Positions 10,771 to 21,894 of a DNA stretch of 32,688 bases are shown here, one piece after another. Within the stretch, counting starts at the first letter, position 1. Each line of letters opens with the position of its first letter. The notes under the pieces were generated by a model. That model did not search any database and had not been told where the DNA came from. It saw only the letters and a list, made by a program, of their open reading frames with translations. This DNA is from Parabacteroides chongii (GTDB lineage Bacteria > Bacteroidota > Bacteroidia > Bacteroidales > Tannerellaceae): assembly GCF_029581355.1 (NCBI RefSeq), contig NZ_CP120850.1, forward strand, positions 1 through 32,688, in the 5' to 3' direction. A program made the position numbers and the translations under genes.

Positions 10771-13734
10771 CCCAAGAATTGGCAATTAAGCCTAAACTGC
10801 GGGTACTAATGGAGTCTAGTTCACAGGCTTTGGAAGAAGTAATGGTCGTAGCTTACGGTACGGCAAAGAAATCAGCGTTCACAGGATCTGCATCTACAAT
10901 GAAAGCAGAAAAGATTGCAGAACGCCAAGTTGCAAACGTTACAAATGCTTTGGCTGGTCAGGTAGCCGGTGTACAGGGTGTGAGTGCAAACGGACAACCG
11001 GGAAAAGCTGCTACTATCCGTATCCGTGGTATTGGTTCTATGAGTTCTAGCAGTTCTCCTTTATACGTAGTTGACGGCGTTCCTTATGATGGTGATATTG
11101 CAGCGATCAACCCGAACGATATCGAATCGATGAGTGTACTGAAAGATGCTTCTGCCAGTGCAATCTACGGAGCACGTGGTGCAAATGGTGTTGTATTGAT
11201 TACAACTAAAAAAGGTACTGCTAGAGAAGCAGTAGTAACTGTCGATGCAAAATGGGGTAGCAATTCACGTGCCGTACCTCAATATAATGTAATGAAAGAC
11301 CCTGCCATGTATTATGAAACAGCATACAAGGCTCTGTATAACAGCAAATTTTTATGCCGGAGGAAGTGCTGCGGATGCTCGTGCTTATGCATTGAATAAT
11401 ATTTTTCTTCAGACAATGGTGGAGTAGGATATCAGGTTTATACTACTCCTAACGGAGAAGATTTTATCGGTACAGACGGTCGTATCAATCCTAATGCAAC
11501 ATTAGGTTACAGTGATGGTTCTTATTATTATACACCGGATGACTGGTATGATAATACTTTTAATAAAGGAAATTTACGTCAGGAATATAACGCAACAGTA
11601 TCAGGTGCTTCTGAAAAAGATCAATTATTATTTCTCTTTAGGTTATTTGGATGATGCAGGTATTATTTCCGGCTCAGGTTTTACTCGTTATACAGGGCGT
11701 TCAAAAAGTAGACTACCAGGCAAAAAGAGCTGGTTGAAGATTGTGCAAATATGGCTTATACATATTATGACAGTAAGGCTCCGGATGCTCAGGACAAATG
11801 GGGTTCATCCGTAACCTTTTCTATATTACCGACCTGATTGCTCCGGTTTATCCGATCTATGTAAGAAATAATGACGGTAGCATAAAGGTGGATAATCGCG
11901 GTTATACTGTTTATGACTTTGGTAACTCTACAGGTCAGGTTCGTCCTTTCATGCCTATGGCTAATCCGGGCGTAACTTTGGAACTGGATAAATTCCATGC
12001 ATATACAGATGTATTGAATACTAAATTTTACGCAATCGTTGATTTGTATAAAGGCTTGCAGTTTACAGCAAATGTCGGTGTAAACTCAAGTAACCAAAGA
12101 AGTTCTATCCTGAACAATCCTTTTTATGGCGGAGCTGTTGGTTCTGAAGGTTATGTAAACGTTAAGAATGAAAGAAATATCGGTTTGAACCAGCAATATT
12201 TGCTTACTTATAAGCAAAGTTTCGGTTCACATAATATCGACGCATTGGTAGGTTATGAATCTTATAATCTGAAAATCCAGAAAATGGAAGGTTCAAACAA
12301 AAAACTTTATAACCCGTTCATTGGTGAACTTAGCAATGCTATCCAAACACCTCCGACTGTAAGTTCCTCTACGGATACTTATTCTACACTCGGTATTCTG
12401 GCTCGTGTTCAGTATGACTATGATGGAAAGTATTTTGCTTCTGCTTTTATCGCCGCGATGCTTCTTCACGTTTCCACCCGGATCACCGTTGGGGTAACTT
12501 CGGTAGTGTTGGTGCTGCGTGGTTGATGAACAAGGAAGAGTTCTTCAAGAACTGGATGCTACATGGATCGACTTGTTGAAGATAAAAGCCAGTTATGGTG
12601 TACAAGGTAATGACAACTTGTTGCTTACAGATGGTATTACTCCTAACTATGCTTATTTGGATCAGTATACTGTATCTAACAGTGCTGGTGATTTTGCAAC
12701 ATCATTTACTTACAAAGGTAATAAGGATATAACCTGGGAAACTTCATATAGTTTTAATGCCGGTCTTGAATTTACCTTGTTCAAAGAAAGATTAAGCGGT
12801 AGTTTCGAATATTTCAGCCGTAAGACAGTCGATTTGCTTTACAACCAGCCGGTGCCTATTTCATTAGGTTATTCAACGATCCCGATGAATGTTGGTTCTA
12901 TGAGAAATGCAGGTGTTGAATTAGATTTGAATGCTGATATTATCAGAACGAAAGATTTGACATGGTCATTCAATCTGAACATGACTCATTATAAGAACAA
13001 GATTCTTGATCTGGCAGAGACAGCAAAGAATAATGGCGGTATCAAGAGTTCTGTAACTATCCGTAATGTCGGAGGTTCTTTGTATAACGCATATTTGGTT
13101 AAAGATGCAGGCGTTGATCCTGAAACAGGCAAGGCTTTATATTATGTAGATCCGGATAATGGAGACATGACTACTACTGATGATTTCAGTGCAGCCAAGC
13201 AATCAGATTTAGGTTCTACTTTGCCTAAGATATACGGAGGTTTCGGTACTTCTGTTCAATATCGCGGATTTGACGTTTCTGTAGGATTGTCTTATCAATT
13301 GGGTGGTAAAGTGTACGACTATTCTTACCAACAGTTGATGCACAGTGGTGAGGCAAATACAGCAGGTACTAACTGGCACAAAGATATTTTGAATGCATGG
13401 AGTGAAACCAATAAAGGCAGCAATATCCCTCGTATCAGCAGTGCAGATAAGAGAAATCAGGATTTGTCTTCACGATTCCTTCAGAGCTCTAACTATTTGA
13501 GCTTGAATAGCGTGATGGTAGGATATACATTCCCGAAAAAATGGACAACTAAATTTATGGTAAATAACTTGCGTATCTTCTTCTCTGGAGATAACGTGGC
13601 ACTTATCGCTTCCGAGAAAAGGTCTTGATGCTCGCCGTAACTTAGGTGTTGCATACTTCGGTAATGATGATGCCGTAGGTGCAAAATATTCTGCACTCCG
13701 TAGTTTGTCAGGAGGTATCAGTGTTACATTCTAA
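10728..13734 (+). CDS. Silent SusC body without leader, cassette B (frame broken)
   Basis: SusC/RagA transporter lacking start, signal peptide and the first ~70 residues; it opens directly with [20 protein letters not shown]. The TonB-box-like ALEEVMVVAYGTAKKSAFTG, the plug (GALAGQVAGVQ-type, [39 protein letters not shown]) and the barrel to GGISVTF are present, about 1000 codons. It is a close paralogue of the cassette A protein. No promoter or ribosome site precedes it; a GTG at 10713 is fortuitous. Frame breaks lie near 11345, 11405, 11620, 11720-11810, 12455-12530 and 13613 (one A missing in GAGAAAAGG); the frames otherwise continue cleanly, so it looks like a stored functional body, not a decayed gene. 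SusD follows after 19 bases. Confidence 0.85.
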
Positions 13735-13753
13735 TTTATTGTAAACAAAAAAG

Positions 13754-15415
13754 ATGAAGATTATGAAATTTATAAATAAATCATGGATATTAATTCCGGG
13801 ACTGGTTTTGGCAACTGCCTCTTGTACAGATCTAGATACACAACCCGAAGGCGGAAATTCTACTTCTGACCAGAAACAGGAAATAGCGGAAGCAATTCCC
13901 GAACGTGTAGCAGCCGATTTGAGCGGTATGTACTTTTCAATCGGTAAACAGTATTGTGTGTATGGTGAAGATAATCCACGTGATGACGACTTCGGTTATC
14001 CGGCAGCTTGTTTGTCGCTGGATTTGAATGGAGCGGACATGGTGAGTGATGCCAGTGGATATAACTGGTTCTCCGTTGCCAGTGAATATGCGGATAGAAT
14101 ATATAATTATGCAAATCCGAATATGCGTTGGGCTATGATTTACAACCAGATTAAAATGGCAAACGATATTATCGCCACTATCCCGGAAGATAATACGGAT
14201 AAAACACTTAATTACTATAAGGCACAAGCTATCGCAACCCGTGCATTCGATTATCTGACACTGGTTCAGCAGTATCAGTTCACTTATAAAGGAAATGAAA
14301 GTAAGCCGGCTGTTCCGATTGTGACAGATAAGGTAGAAGGTGATCTGTTGAATAATCCGCGTGCATCTGTTCAAGAAGTATATGACTTGATCATGGACGA
14401 CCTGAATACTGCAATTCCTTTGTTGGAAGGATACAACAGAAAGTCTAAAAACGAGATCGATCAGAATGTGGCTTATGGACTTCGCGCTCGTGCAAATCTG
14501 GTTATGCAAAACTGGGCTGCTGCTTATGAAGATGCAACAAATGCATTAGGCGGATATACTCCTTATAGCCGTGACGAAGTAAGCAAACCGGGTTTCGTTG
14601 ATTCTAATGACCATAACTGGATGTGGGCGTTGATTCTGACTCCGACCAATATGCCGGATGCTTATCCTTCATGGCCTTCTGTGATTTCTTCTTTCTCTGG
14701 TGATTCATATTCTTGTGGTGTTGGATGTTATAAAATGATCAATACGCTGCTTTATACGAAGATACCGGATACGGATGTAAGAAAAGGATGGTGGGTAGAT
14801 GAAAAACTGGATTCTCCGAACCTGAAAAATGTATCTTGGAGAGGCTACGATGGACAACCTATCGGACCGTTGGTAGTTCCTGATGTAAAAATGGCATATC
14901 TTCCTTATACAAACGTTAAGTTTGGTGCTTATCAGGGTATTTTGGGGAATAACATCAATGCCGGTGACTGGTGTATGATGCGTGCAGAAGAAATGATCTT
15001 GATCCAGGCTGAAGCTAAAGCTATGAGCGGAGATCTCGGTGGTGGAAAACGTATCCTGGAAGATTTCGTAAAGAATTATCGTGATCCGTCTTATACAAGC
15101 AAAGCTACTTCTGCTACAGGATTCCAGGATGAAGTATGGATGCAGCGCCGTGTTGAATTGTGGGGAGAAGGATTTGCTTTATTTGATATCCTACGTCTTC
15201 AGAAAAATGTTGTTCGTTTCAACAATCGTGTCGAGAGTAACTTCCCGGATGGATTCAAATTTAATTTGGCTGCCAACAACGGTTGGTTGCTGATGCGTAT
15301 CCCGCGTAATGAAATTAATGCCAACAACGGTATTTCGGAATCAGACAATAATAATGAAGGTACATTACCACAGAGTGGTGAAGGTGCAGGTCTGACTGAT
15401 GGAGTAGTTGACTAA
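13754..15415 (+). CDS. SusD/RagB-family outer-membrane lipoprotein, cassette B
   Basis: Intact 553-residue SusD. Lipoprotein signal with hydrophobic WILIPGLVLATAS and lipobox cysteine 24. Helical TPR-type segments include IKMANDIIATIPEDNTDK, TRAFDYLTLVQQYQFTYKG and AYGLRARANLVMQNWAAAYE. The C-terminal SusD domain has MMRAEEMILIQAEAKAMSGD and RRVELWGEGFALFDILRLQK. It would form the lid of the cassette B SusC in the outer membrane and bind its ligand, which cannot be named. It lies 19 bases after the silent susC and ahead of a strong terminator, and has no visible promoter of its own, so expression should depend on inversion of the leader to copy B. It is a paralogue of the cassette A SusD. Confidence 0.93.
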   Translation: MKIMKFINKSWILIPGLVLATASCTDLDTQPEGGNSTSDQKQEIAEAIPERVAADLSGMYFSIGKQYCVYGEDNPRDDDFGYPAACLSLDLNGADMVSDASGYNWFSVASEYADRIYNYANPNMRWAMIYNQIKMANDIIATIPEDNTDKTLNYYKAQAIATRAFDYLTLVQQYQFTYKGNESKPAVPIVTDKVEGDLLNNPRASVQEVYDLIMDDLNTAIPLLEGYNRKSKNEIDQNVAYGLRARANLVMQNWAAAYEDATNALGGYTPYSRDEVSKPGFVDSNDHNWMWALILTPTNMPDAYPSWPSVISSFSGDSYSCGVGCYKMINTLLYTKIPDTDVRKGWWVDEKLDSPNLKNVSWRGYDGQPIGPLVVPDVKMAYLPYTNVKFGAYQGILGNNINAGDWCMMRAEEMILIQAEAKAMSGDLGGGKRILEDFVKNYRDPSYTSKATSATGFQDEVWMQRRVELWGEGFALFDILRLQKNVVRFNNRVESNFPDGFKFNLAANNGWLLMRIPRNEINANNGISESDNNNEGTLPQSGEGAGLTDGVVD

Positions 15416-15439
15416 TTAGAATTTGCAATATTATAGAAA

Positions 15440-15469
15440 AGAAGGTGTCCTCAGGATGCCTTCTTTTTT
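15440..15469 (+). terminator. Rho-independent terminator behind cassette B
   Basis: Stem AGAAGGTGTCC pairs with GGATGCCTTCT (11 pairs, two of them G-T) around the loop TCA, followed by TTTTT. It lies 25 bases after the susD stop. Confidence 0.85.
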
Positions 15470-15545
15470 GTTCGCCCAAACATGTTCCCCCTACTCAGTG
15501 AAGGATATCAGGTAACACCAAATAACTTTAATTACAAGTAGTATC

Positions 15546-15601
15546 TATTTCTTATAAGAAATAAAAGTGCTATATTTGCTTTTAGTTTTACTTATAAGTA
15601 A
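15546..15601 (+). promoter_or_regulatory. Promoter with paired CTTATAAG operators, ATPase gene 1
   Basis: A perfect 18-bp palindrome TATTTCTTATAAGAAATA (15546-15563) occupies the -33 position. TATATTTG at 15571-15578 fits the -7 consensus TAnnTTTG. A second perfect palindrome TTACTTATAAGTAA (15588-15601) lies at the start of the transcript and 6 bases before the ATG at 15608. The shared CTTATAAG core on both sides of the -7 box looks like a two-site operator. The binding protein is unknown. Confidence 0.65.
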
Positions 15602-15607
15602 TAAAAA

Positions 15608-16819
15608 ATGAAAACTCCGGAGTTCTATAATAGAGATTTATATCTTGATCGTATCAAACCATTTGTCAATACACAGATGATAAAAGTTCTGACCGGTCAA
15701 CGCCGTGTTGGAAAAAGTTTTCTTCTTTTCCAATTAATGGATTATATACGCATCTCATACCCGCTTTCGGATATAATCTATATTAATAAAGAATTGTTTG
15801 AATTCGACAGCTTAAAAGACTATGCAGATCTGATAAATTATGTAACACAGAAACGTAATGATCCGAACAATAAATGTTTTTTGTTTATTGATGAGGTACA
15901 GGATATTGCGAGTTTTGAGAAAGCATTGCGACATTTCTTTGCAGAAGGAAGTTATGATATATATTGTACTGGAAGTAATGCTAATATGCTTTCAAGTGAA
16001 TTGGCAACCTATTTAAGCGGTCGGTACATCGAATTTAAAATATATAGTTTGACTTATAAAGAGTTCTTACTGTTTCATAAGTTGGAAGATAGTTCCGATT
16101 CTTTCACTAAGTTTTATAAGTTTGGAGGTTTACCATATTTAATAAATCTACCTTTTAATGAATTACTGGTTTCGGATTATTTACGAAGTATTTATGACAC
16201 AATTATACTTAAGGATGTAGTAAATAGATATAATATAAGGAATGTCAGACAGTTACAGGATTTAACAATATATTTGGCTGATACGATTGGTAATTTGTTT
16301 TCAGCCAATAAAATAAGTGAATACCTTAAATCTCAACGTGTCGATTTGCCTCCTAAAACCATATTAGAATACTTGAATTATCTGAATAATGCTTACTTTG
16401 TAAAAAGGTTACGTCCGTCAGATATCCAGGGAAAACGTCAGTTTCAAATCGGAGAAAAATATTATTTTGAAGATTTGGGGATTCGACATGCGATCCGTCC
16501 TTTCAGAGCAAACGATATAGCACAAGTATTAGAGAATATTGTATGCCATCATCTTCTTGTCAACGGCTACACTTTATCGGTAGGAAGGGATGGAGATAAA
16601 GAAATAGACTTCGTTGGTGTGAAAGATGGAGAAAAAATATATATACAAGTAGCCTATTCTGTAATGGATCCCAAAACTTATGAGCGTGAATTTGGAAACC
16701 TCTTAGCAATAAAGGACAATTATCCTAAGATGGTTATTACAATGGATGAAATAGAGGGGATTTCATATGAAGGAATAAAACAGATTCCGATCCGCAAATT
16801 TTTGATGGAATTCAAATAA
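15608..16819 (+). CDS. AAA_14/DUF4143-type ATPase
   Basis: Intact 403-residue protein of the large AAA ATPase family with a DUF4143 C-terminal part, common in Bacteroidales and of unknown role. Walker A is GQRRVGKS at residues 30-37 and Walker B is FLFIDEVQD at 91-99. A sensor-like YDIYCTGSNANML comes next. GGLPYLINL and the helical ILKDVVNRYNIRN region mark the middle. The C-terminal part GDKEIDFVGVKDGEKIYIQV resembles the PD-(D/E)XK-like fold of DUF4143 proteins; I cannot say whether it is active. No signal peptide or membrane segment, so cytosolic. It sits alone between cassettes B and C with its own promoter and terminator, and would be carried along by an A-C inversion. A link to the shufflon is only positional. 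Confidence 0.9.
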   Translation: MKTPEFYNRDLYLDRIKPFVNTQMIKVLTGQRRVGKSFLLFQLMDYIRISYPLSDIIYINKELFEFDSLKDYADLINYVTQKRNDPNNKCFLFIDEVQDIASFEKALRHFFAEGSYDIYCTGSNANMLSSELATYLSGRYIEFKIYSLTYKEFLLFHKLEDSSDSFTKFYKFGGLPYLINLPFNELLVSDYLRSIYDTIILKDVVNRYNIRNVRQLQDLTIYLADTIGNLFSANKISEYLKSQRVDLPPKTILEYLNYLNNAYFVKRLRPSDIQGKRQFQIGEKYYFEDLGIRHAIRPFRANDIAQVLENIVCHHLLVNGYTLSVGRDGDKEIDFVGVKDGEKIYIQVAYSVMDPKTYEREFGNLLAIKDNYPKMVITMDEIEGISYEGIKQIPIRKFLMEFK

Positions 16820-16856
16820 CTTTCCCACTTTGTTAAGCAGTTAGAAAACCTTGTAT

Positions 16857-16905
16857 ATCGGGTAGAATTTGAGTGTTTATATTTTAATATCAAATTCTAC
16901 CCGAT
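16857..16905 (+). terminator. Hairpin terminator behind ATPase gene 1
   Basis: Perfect 16-bp stem: ATCGGGTAGAATTTGA (16857-16872) with its complement at 16890-16905, around a 17-base loop and followed by a T-rich but interrupted tail. The stem core GTAGAATTTGA recurs in the terminator of ATPase gene 2. Confidence 0.65.
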
Positions 16906-17067
16906 TTATTATATCTAATTTAAACAGTGTAAAACTTGTTGATAATCAATATTAAAATACACTTCCGATTTAATAATAAATCTCTAACAAATGTATTTTC
17001 CATATTAGTAAACAAATAACATACAAGCATATAACATTCTATTAATCAGTGATTTAGTAATGCGCGT

Positions 17068-17110
17068 AGTTCTGCAAAGACGCTGGTCGTTTCTTACGTA
17101 GGTATGGAAA
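17068..17110 (+). repeat. Inversion repeat, copy C
   Basis: Begins AGTTCTGCAAAGAC and ends GGTATGGAAA, like B and D, but differs from them at five positions (15, 21, 22, 27, 33). It still encodes [13 protein letters not shown] in frame with the downstream SusC. The invariant part of all four copies is the first 14 bases. Confidence 0.85.
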
Positions 17111-19989
17111 CTCAAGAGCTGGCGGTGTCTTCCAGGGTTTATATCAAGTTGAAATCAGATACACAGAACCTCGATGAGGTTGTCGTTGTAGGCTATGGAA
17201 CTCAACGCAAGAAAGATGTTACAAGCTCTATCGCCAAAGTTGGAGGCGAAGCGCTTAGCAACCTGGTAGCATCCTCATTTGATACCCAGCTGGCAGGACG
17301 TGCTGCCGGGGTACAAGTTACAACCCCTAGCGGAGTACTCGGTGCTGGACCTCAGTTTAAGGTTCGCGGTATGAGTACCATCAGCTCCAGCTCACAACCA
17401 CTGTTTATTGTAGACGGTATGCCTATCGCTACCGGAGACAATGGAGATGGTAAAACCGGTGCTGGGACAGTTGTATGCTTCATTCAATGCCATGTCGGAT
17501 ATAAACCCGAATGATATTGAATCAGTTGAAATATTAAAAGACGGTGCTGCTACGGCCATTTATGGTTCACGTGCAGCGAATGGCGTTGTTTTGATCACTA
17601 CGAAAAAGGGAACAAAAGGACGTGCTAAAGTTACTTATGACGGATATGTAAGTGCAGCCAGTGCAGCTAAATTACATGATCTTTTGGGTGCAAAAGATTT
17701 TGTCATGATCGCTAATGAAAAATTAGAGAACTGGGATGAGAAAGGACAAGCGGTTTATAATGCTTCAGATCCTGATACAAAATGGAACGATTATATCTTC
17801 CAGACCGGTTTCCAGCATAATCACAACGTTGCTGCCAGCGGTGGTACAGACAAAAGTCAGTATTATGTATCTTTCGGGTTTACAGAGCAGGAAGGTATTG
17901 TTCGTTCAAATGATATGAATCGTCTGACTTTGAAAGCCGATTTGACCCAGCAGGCAACAAAATGGTTACGTATTGGTTTGAATGGCCAAATGAGCCGGAC
18001 CAAATTGAATGGTATATCAAATTCGGAAAACTCACTGGGTGGTGTAGGTTTTGCCGGAGTTCGTATGCTTCCGAATGTGGCCGTTTTCGATCCTAATGAT
18101 GTAACAGGTTACAATATTGATAAAGAAAGCCGTAAAACATTGGGACGCGGAAACAATCTTTCTTATATCGACAATGGTATTCAAAACATCGTTTGGGCAT
18201 TGGATAATAATGTGAACCGCTCTACCAATACACGTACCATCGGTGGTGGTTGGGCTGAGATCACTATTATAGACGGACTTACACTGAAAACTCAGGGAGG
18301 TCTCGATATCTCTAATGTAAAAGACTTCATGTATTGGGATTCTGAATCAGGTGACGGTTATGGACGTAAAGGTTTGCTTGAAGAAGTAAATACAACTTAC
18401 GAAAACTGGAACTGGCAAAATATCCTGAATTTTAACCGTTCATTTAACGATGTGCATAATTTAAGTGCAACAGCTGTTCAGGAATACACTCACAGTGAGT
18501 ATGAATATACAGATGCTGCCGTTCAGCAGTTGTCCGACAGGTTCTTTACAGACCATATTATCTCCAATACTTTTGGAATAAAAGATATCGGCGGATACAA
18601 AACATTTAACGGGCTTGCTTCTTATATGTTCCGTGCGAACTACAATTATGATAGTAAATATTATGCAGGTGCATCTATCCGTTACGATGGATTGTCCAGT
18701 TTGCCGAAAGATACTCGCTGGGGTACGTTTTGGGGAGCTTCTGTTGCATGGCGTTTATCCCGTGAGAACTTCTGGAAAGATTCTCAGGTGAACGAATGGT
18801 TCAACGATTTGCGTATTCGTGCCAGCTACGCTACATTAGGTAATTCAGATTTGGGTAATAACTTCCCGTATTTGGGAACTTATGGAGCGAAACTGTACGG
18901 CTCGCAATCCGGTGTTGCCTGGAACCGCATGGGTAATAACAACCTGAAATGGGAAACGACCGAAACTTTCGATTTAGGCCTGGATGGTTCTTTCTTCAAC
19001 AACCGTCTGACATTTGAGCTGGCTTATTGGCAGAAAAATTCAAAAGACCTTGTATTGGAAGTTCCGACTCCTCCGACAATGGGTATTCCTTACAATTCAT
19101 ATTACGATAACATTGGTAAAATTAAGAACTCCGGATTTGAGCTGACCGTAAGTGGAACAGTTATCTCAACGAAAGATTGAACTGGCGTTCAGAATTGAAC
19201 TTCTCTACTGTAAAGAATACAGTTAAGTCATTGTATGGTGGAACTGATATCATTGACAATTATACAATTATTCGCGAAGGTGAGTCTTATCGTTCACTAT
19301 ACGGATACGACTATTACGGTGTCAATATGGTAAATGGTAACCCTATCTGGAGAAAAGCTGATGGCAGCCTGGTTCAGTTCGATACATTCGGCTCGTATGA
19401 CTATGTTGAATATGATCCGTCCAATGCTAAAGACGTATCCAAACCATCCTCTTTAGGATCCAGCGACCGTAAAATATTAGGTTCATCTATGCCTACCTGG
19501 TATGGTGGATGGAACAATACAATAACCTATAAAGATTTTGATTTGAATGTATTCCTTCGTTTCTCAGGCGGTAATAAAATCATGAATGCCTCTCGCCAGA
19601 GCGCTTTGATGAATATGGAATTTGCTAATAACGGTAAGGAAATTTTAGGCAGATGGGTATCTCCTACACAAACGGGTGATGGTATGACTCCAAGAATCGG
19701 TTATAATGACCAGTCTGTCTTGTTTAATGACGGTTTCACTGACTCTCACTTCGTTGAAAAAGGAAATTACCTGAAACTGTCTAACCTGGCTTTGGGATAT
19801 ACTTTGCCGAAATCTGTTTTATCGGCAATAAATATAACAAAGGTACGTGTGTATGCACAGGCTCAGAATTTGTTCACTATCACCGGGTACTCAGGTTTGG
19901 ACCCGGAAACTAACACTCGTCTGGGCGTAGACTGGAATGGTATGCCTCAGCAGCGTTCGTTTACTTTTGGAGCAAATGTTACATTCTAA
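17068..19989 (+). CDS. Silent SusC body without leader, cassette C (frame broken)
   Basis: SusC/RagA transporter starting at [20 protein letters not shown], without start codon, signal peptide or the front of the N-terminal domain. TonB-box-like [20 protein letters not shown]; plug with [20 protein letters not shown] and [19 protein letters not shown]; barrel to the typical aromatic end [11 protein letters not shown]. About 974 codons. Frame breaks lie near 17445-17515 and 19178. An ATG at 17060 upstream is in another frame. It is clearly a different SusC subfamily from cassettes A and B beyond the repeat. Its susD begins 29 bases after the stop. It should be silent unless copy A recombines with copy C. 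Confidence 0.85.
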
Positions 19990-20018
19990 GATTATAAAAC
20001 AGTAGAAAAATTACAATT

Positions 20019-21616
20019 ATGCTAAATAGAAAACTATATAAAAATATATCAGTTGTAGCATTGGGCGCAGCCTTAATTTCGCTACCCTTATTCACTGCTT
20101 GTGAAAGCGATGTGGTGGATCTATCTCCGGTCGATAAATTCTCCGATTTGACAGCTTACGGTACTCCGGCACGATGTGAGTTATCTATGATCGGTGCTTA
20201 TGATGCAGCCCAGTGCGGCATGTATATCAACTCAGACAATGGCTGGCAACGTGGTTATCCATTCGGGGCTGCCAGCATACAACAAGGTGAAATGAGAGGC
20301 GAAGATATGAACTTGACAGCCGTATTTTACGATTACACCTATTCTGCGACCTACAATTTGTCTACGGCAAATAATGTCGCTATGTGGGAGACTTCTTTTG
20401 AGGCCATAAACCGTTACAATACAGTTTATGCAGGTCAGGAATATGCCGGTAGCAATGGCATACTCGATGAAGCGACAGCTAATCAATATAAAGGCGAATG
20501 CCTGTTTTTACGTGCTTTAACATATCATAATTTGATGGTTCATTATGCACTCCCTTACAATGTGGATGGTAATAATAATTATGGTATGCCGCTTTATATT
20601 ACGGCAATCAATACACCGGAAGCCATTCAGGAGGCTTTGCTGATCGGTCGTTCAACTGTTGCTGAAACATATGCACAAATCATTAAAGATCTGGATGATG
20701 CAGAACAATTATTGCCGGAGGTTGTCACTGCAGGCAAGATATCCCGCGCATCTAAAGGGGCTGCTATTGCTTTAAAGACCCGTGTTTACTTGCATATGCG
20801 GAATTGGGCTAAAGTTATCGAAGAAGCTGAAAACTGGATGGCGGACGTTTCCAATTGGAAGCAGATCCGGTTACTCCGTTTACTTCAAGTGCTGATAACA
20901 AAGAATCTGTTTTCTCGATTGAACATACTACGGAAGATAATCCGGACGTCAATGGTTCTTTAGGTCAGATGATGTCGGGTCGTAACGGAGGACGTGCCAT
21001 TATAACTTCATCTCCTACCGTTTATAACTCCAAATACTGGACAAAAGACGACAAGCGGCGTAACTTGCTACTATACCGTGAATCCGACAAATATTATTAC
21101 TGTGATAAATATCAGGATCCTACTTCTCAGGACGCATGGGCTCCGATTCTTCGTTACTCGGAAGTTCTTCTGAATGAAGCAGAAGCAGCAGCAGCACGTA
21201 GTAACAATAAGACATTGGCTCTTGAAAAATTGAATGAAGTGCGTGACAGATCACTGGCAAATCCGGCACAGGAAAGTTACAAGGCTTCAGATTTCGCTGA
21301 TACCAAAGCGCTGTTAGAAGCTATTCTTTGGGAACGTCGTATTGAATTTCACGGTGAAGGCCGTCGTTGGGAAGATATTCATCGTCTTGCAAATGACGAT
21401 CTATTCCCTTCCGGTGGTATCCCGGCTAAAATTGAATACAACAACAGCAAGGGCGTAGGTGCATTCGTTGTAAACGGAGAAGTTAAATCTGAATGGTATA
21501 GTTCCAGTAAGAAATTTATTCCTTATACAGACAAACGTTTTATTTGGCCTATTCCGTTGAATGATATCTTAAGAAATCCGACATTGGCAAAACAGCAAAA
21601 TGCGGGTTGGGAATAA
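20019..21616 (+). CDS. SusD/RagB-family outer-membrane lipoprotein, cassette C (frame broken)
   Basis: Starts MLNRKLYKNISVVALGAALI with lipobox cysteine at residue 28 (LFTA-C). SusD features: GECLFLRALTYHNLMVHYAL, AAIALKTRVYLHMRNWAKVI, APILRYSEVLLNEAEAAAAR, WERRIEFHGEGRRWEDIHRL and the end WPIPLNDILRNPTLAKQQN. A one-base slip near 20870 joins the two halves (NWK...LEADPVTPF); corrected length is about 532 aa. It is the ligand-binding lid for the cassette C SusC. The RRWEDIHRL and WPIP end are typical of mainstream SusD, unlike cassette D. Ligand unknown. No promoter lies in the 29-base gap after susC. Confidence 0.88.
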
Positions 21617-21701
21617 ACCTCATATTGACAAGAAGATATATTTTCGAGTCTTTATGCATTAAATAGATATGTTAAAAAATATTAGTCGCCAAGGTATTTT
21701 C

Positions 21702-21780
21702 ATTTACCTGGTATATTAATCCGATTTACCCGGTAAGGTAGTGACAAATTGATAATTAGAAAAAAAGTGTCCGGGTAAAT
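21702..21780. repeat. ATTTACC(C/T)GG repeat cluster
   Basis: ATTTACCTGG at 21702-21711 and ATTTACCCGG at 21724-21733 are direct copies 22 bases apart, and CCGGGTAAAT at 21771-21780 is the inverted copy. The outer pair could fold as a hairpin with a 37-base loop and an ATTTT tail, acting as a weak terminator for cassette C. Alternatively the 22-base spacing suits a DNA-binding protein on one face of the helix. Confidence 0.5.
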
Positions 21781-21793
21781 ATTTTAACGTAAA

Positions 21794-21857
21794 AAAACAG
21801 ATGTAACCAACAAATTTGAAATCAATTGATTTCAAATTTGTTGGTTACATCTGTTTT
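21794..21857. repeat. Perfect 64-bp palindrome upstream of ATPase gene 2
   Basis: Two 32-base arms with no spacer: the left arm starts AAAACAGATGTAACCAAC, the centre is CAATTG and the right arm ends GTTGGTTACATCTGTTTT. Every base pairs. It lies 37 bases upstream of the ATG at 21895 and its right arm contains the -33 position of that promoter. Confidence 0.9.
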
Positions 21858-21868
21858 AATTACCTTTG
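21837..21868 (+). promoter_or_regulatory. Promoter of ATPase gene 2
   Basis: TTTG at 21837-21840 and TACCTTTG at 21861-21868 match the Bacteroidetes -33 and -7 boxes with a 20-base gap. The start codon is 26 bases further on. The -33 box is inside the right arm of the 64-bp palindrome, so a protein bound there would block it. Confidence 0.65.
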
Positions 21869-21894
21869 TTTCAATCGAAAAATAGATAAAAGTT

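Noticed and set aside
17060..17067. ATG just upstream of the cassette C repeat
   Set aside because: It reads in a different frame from the SusC body and so cannot be its start.
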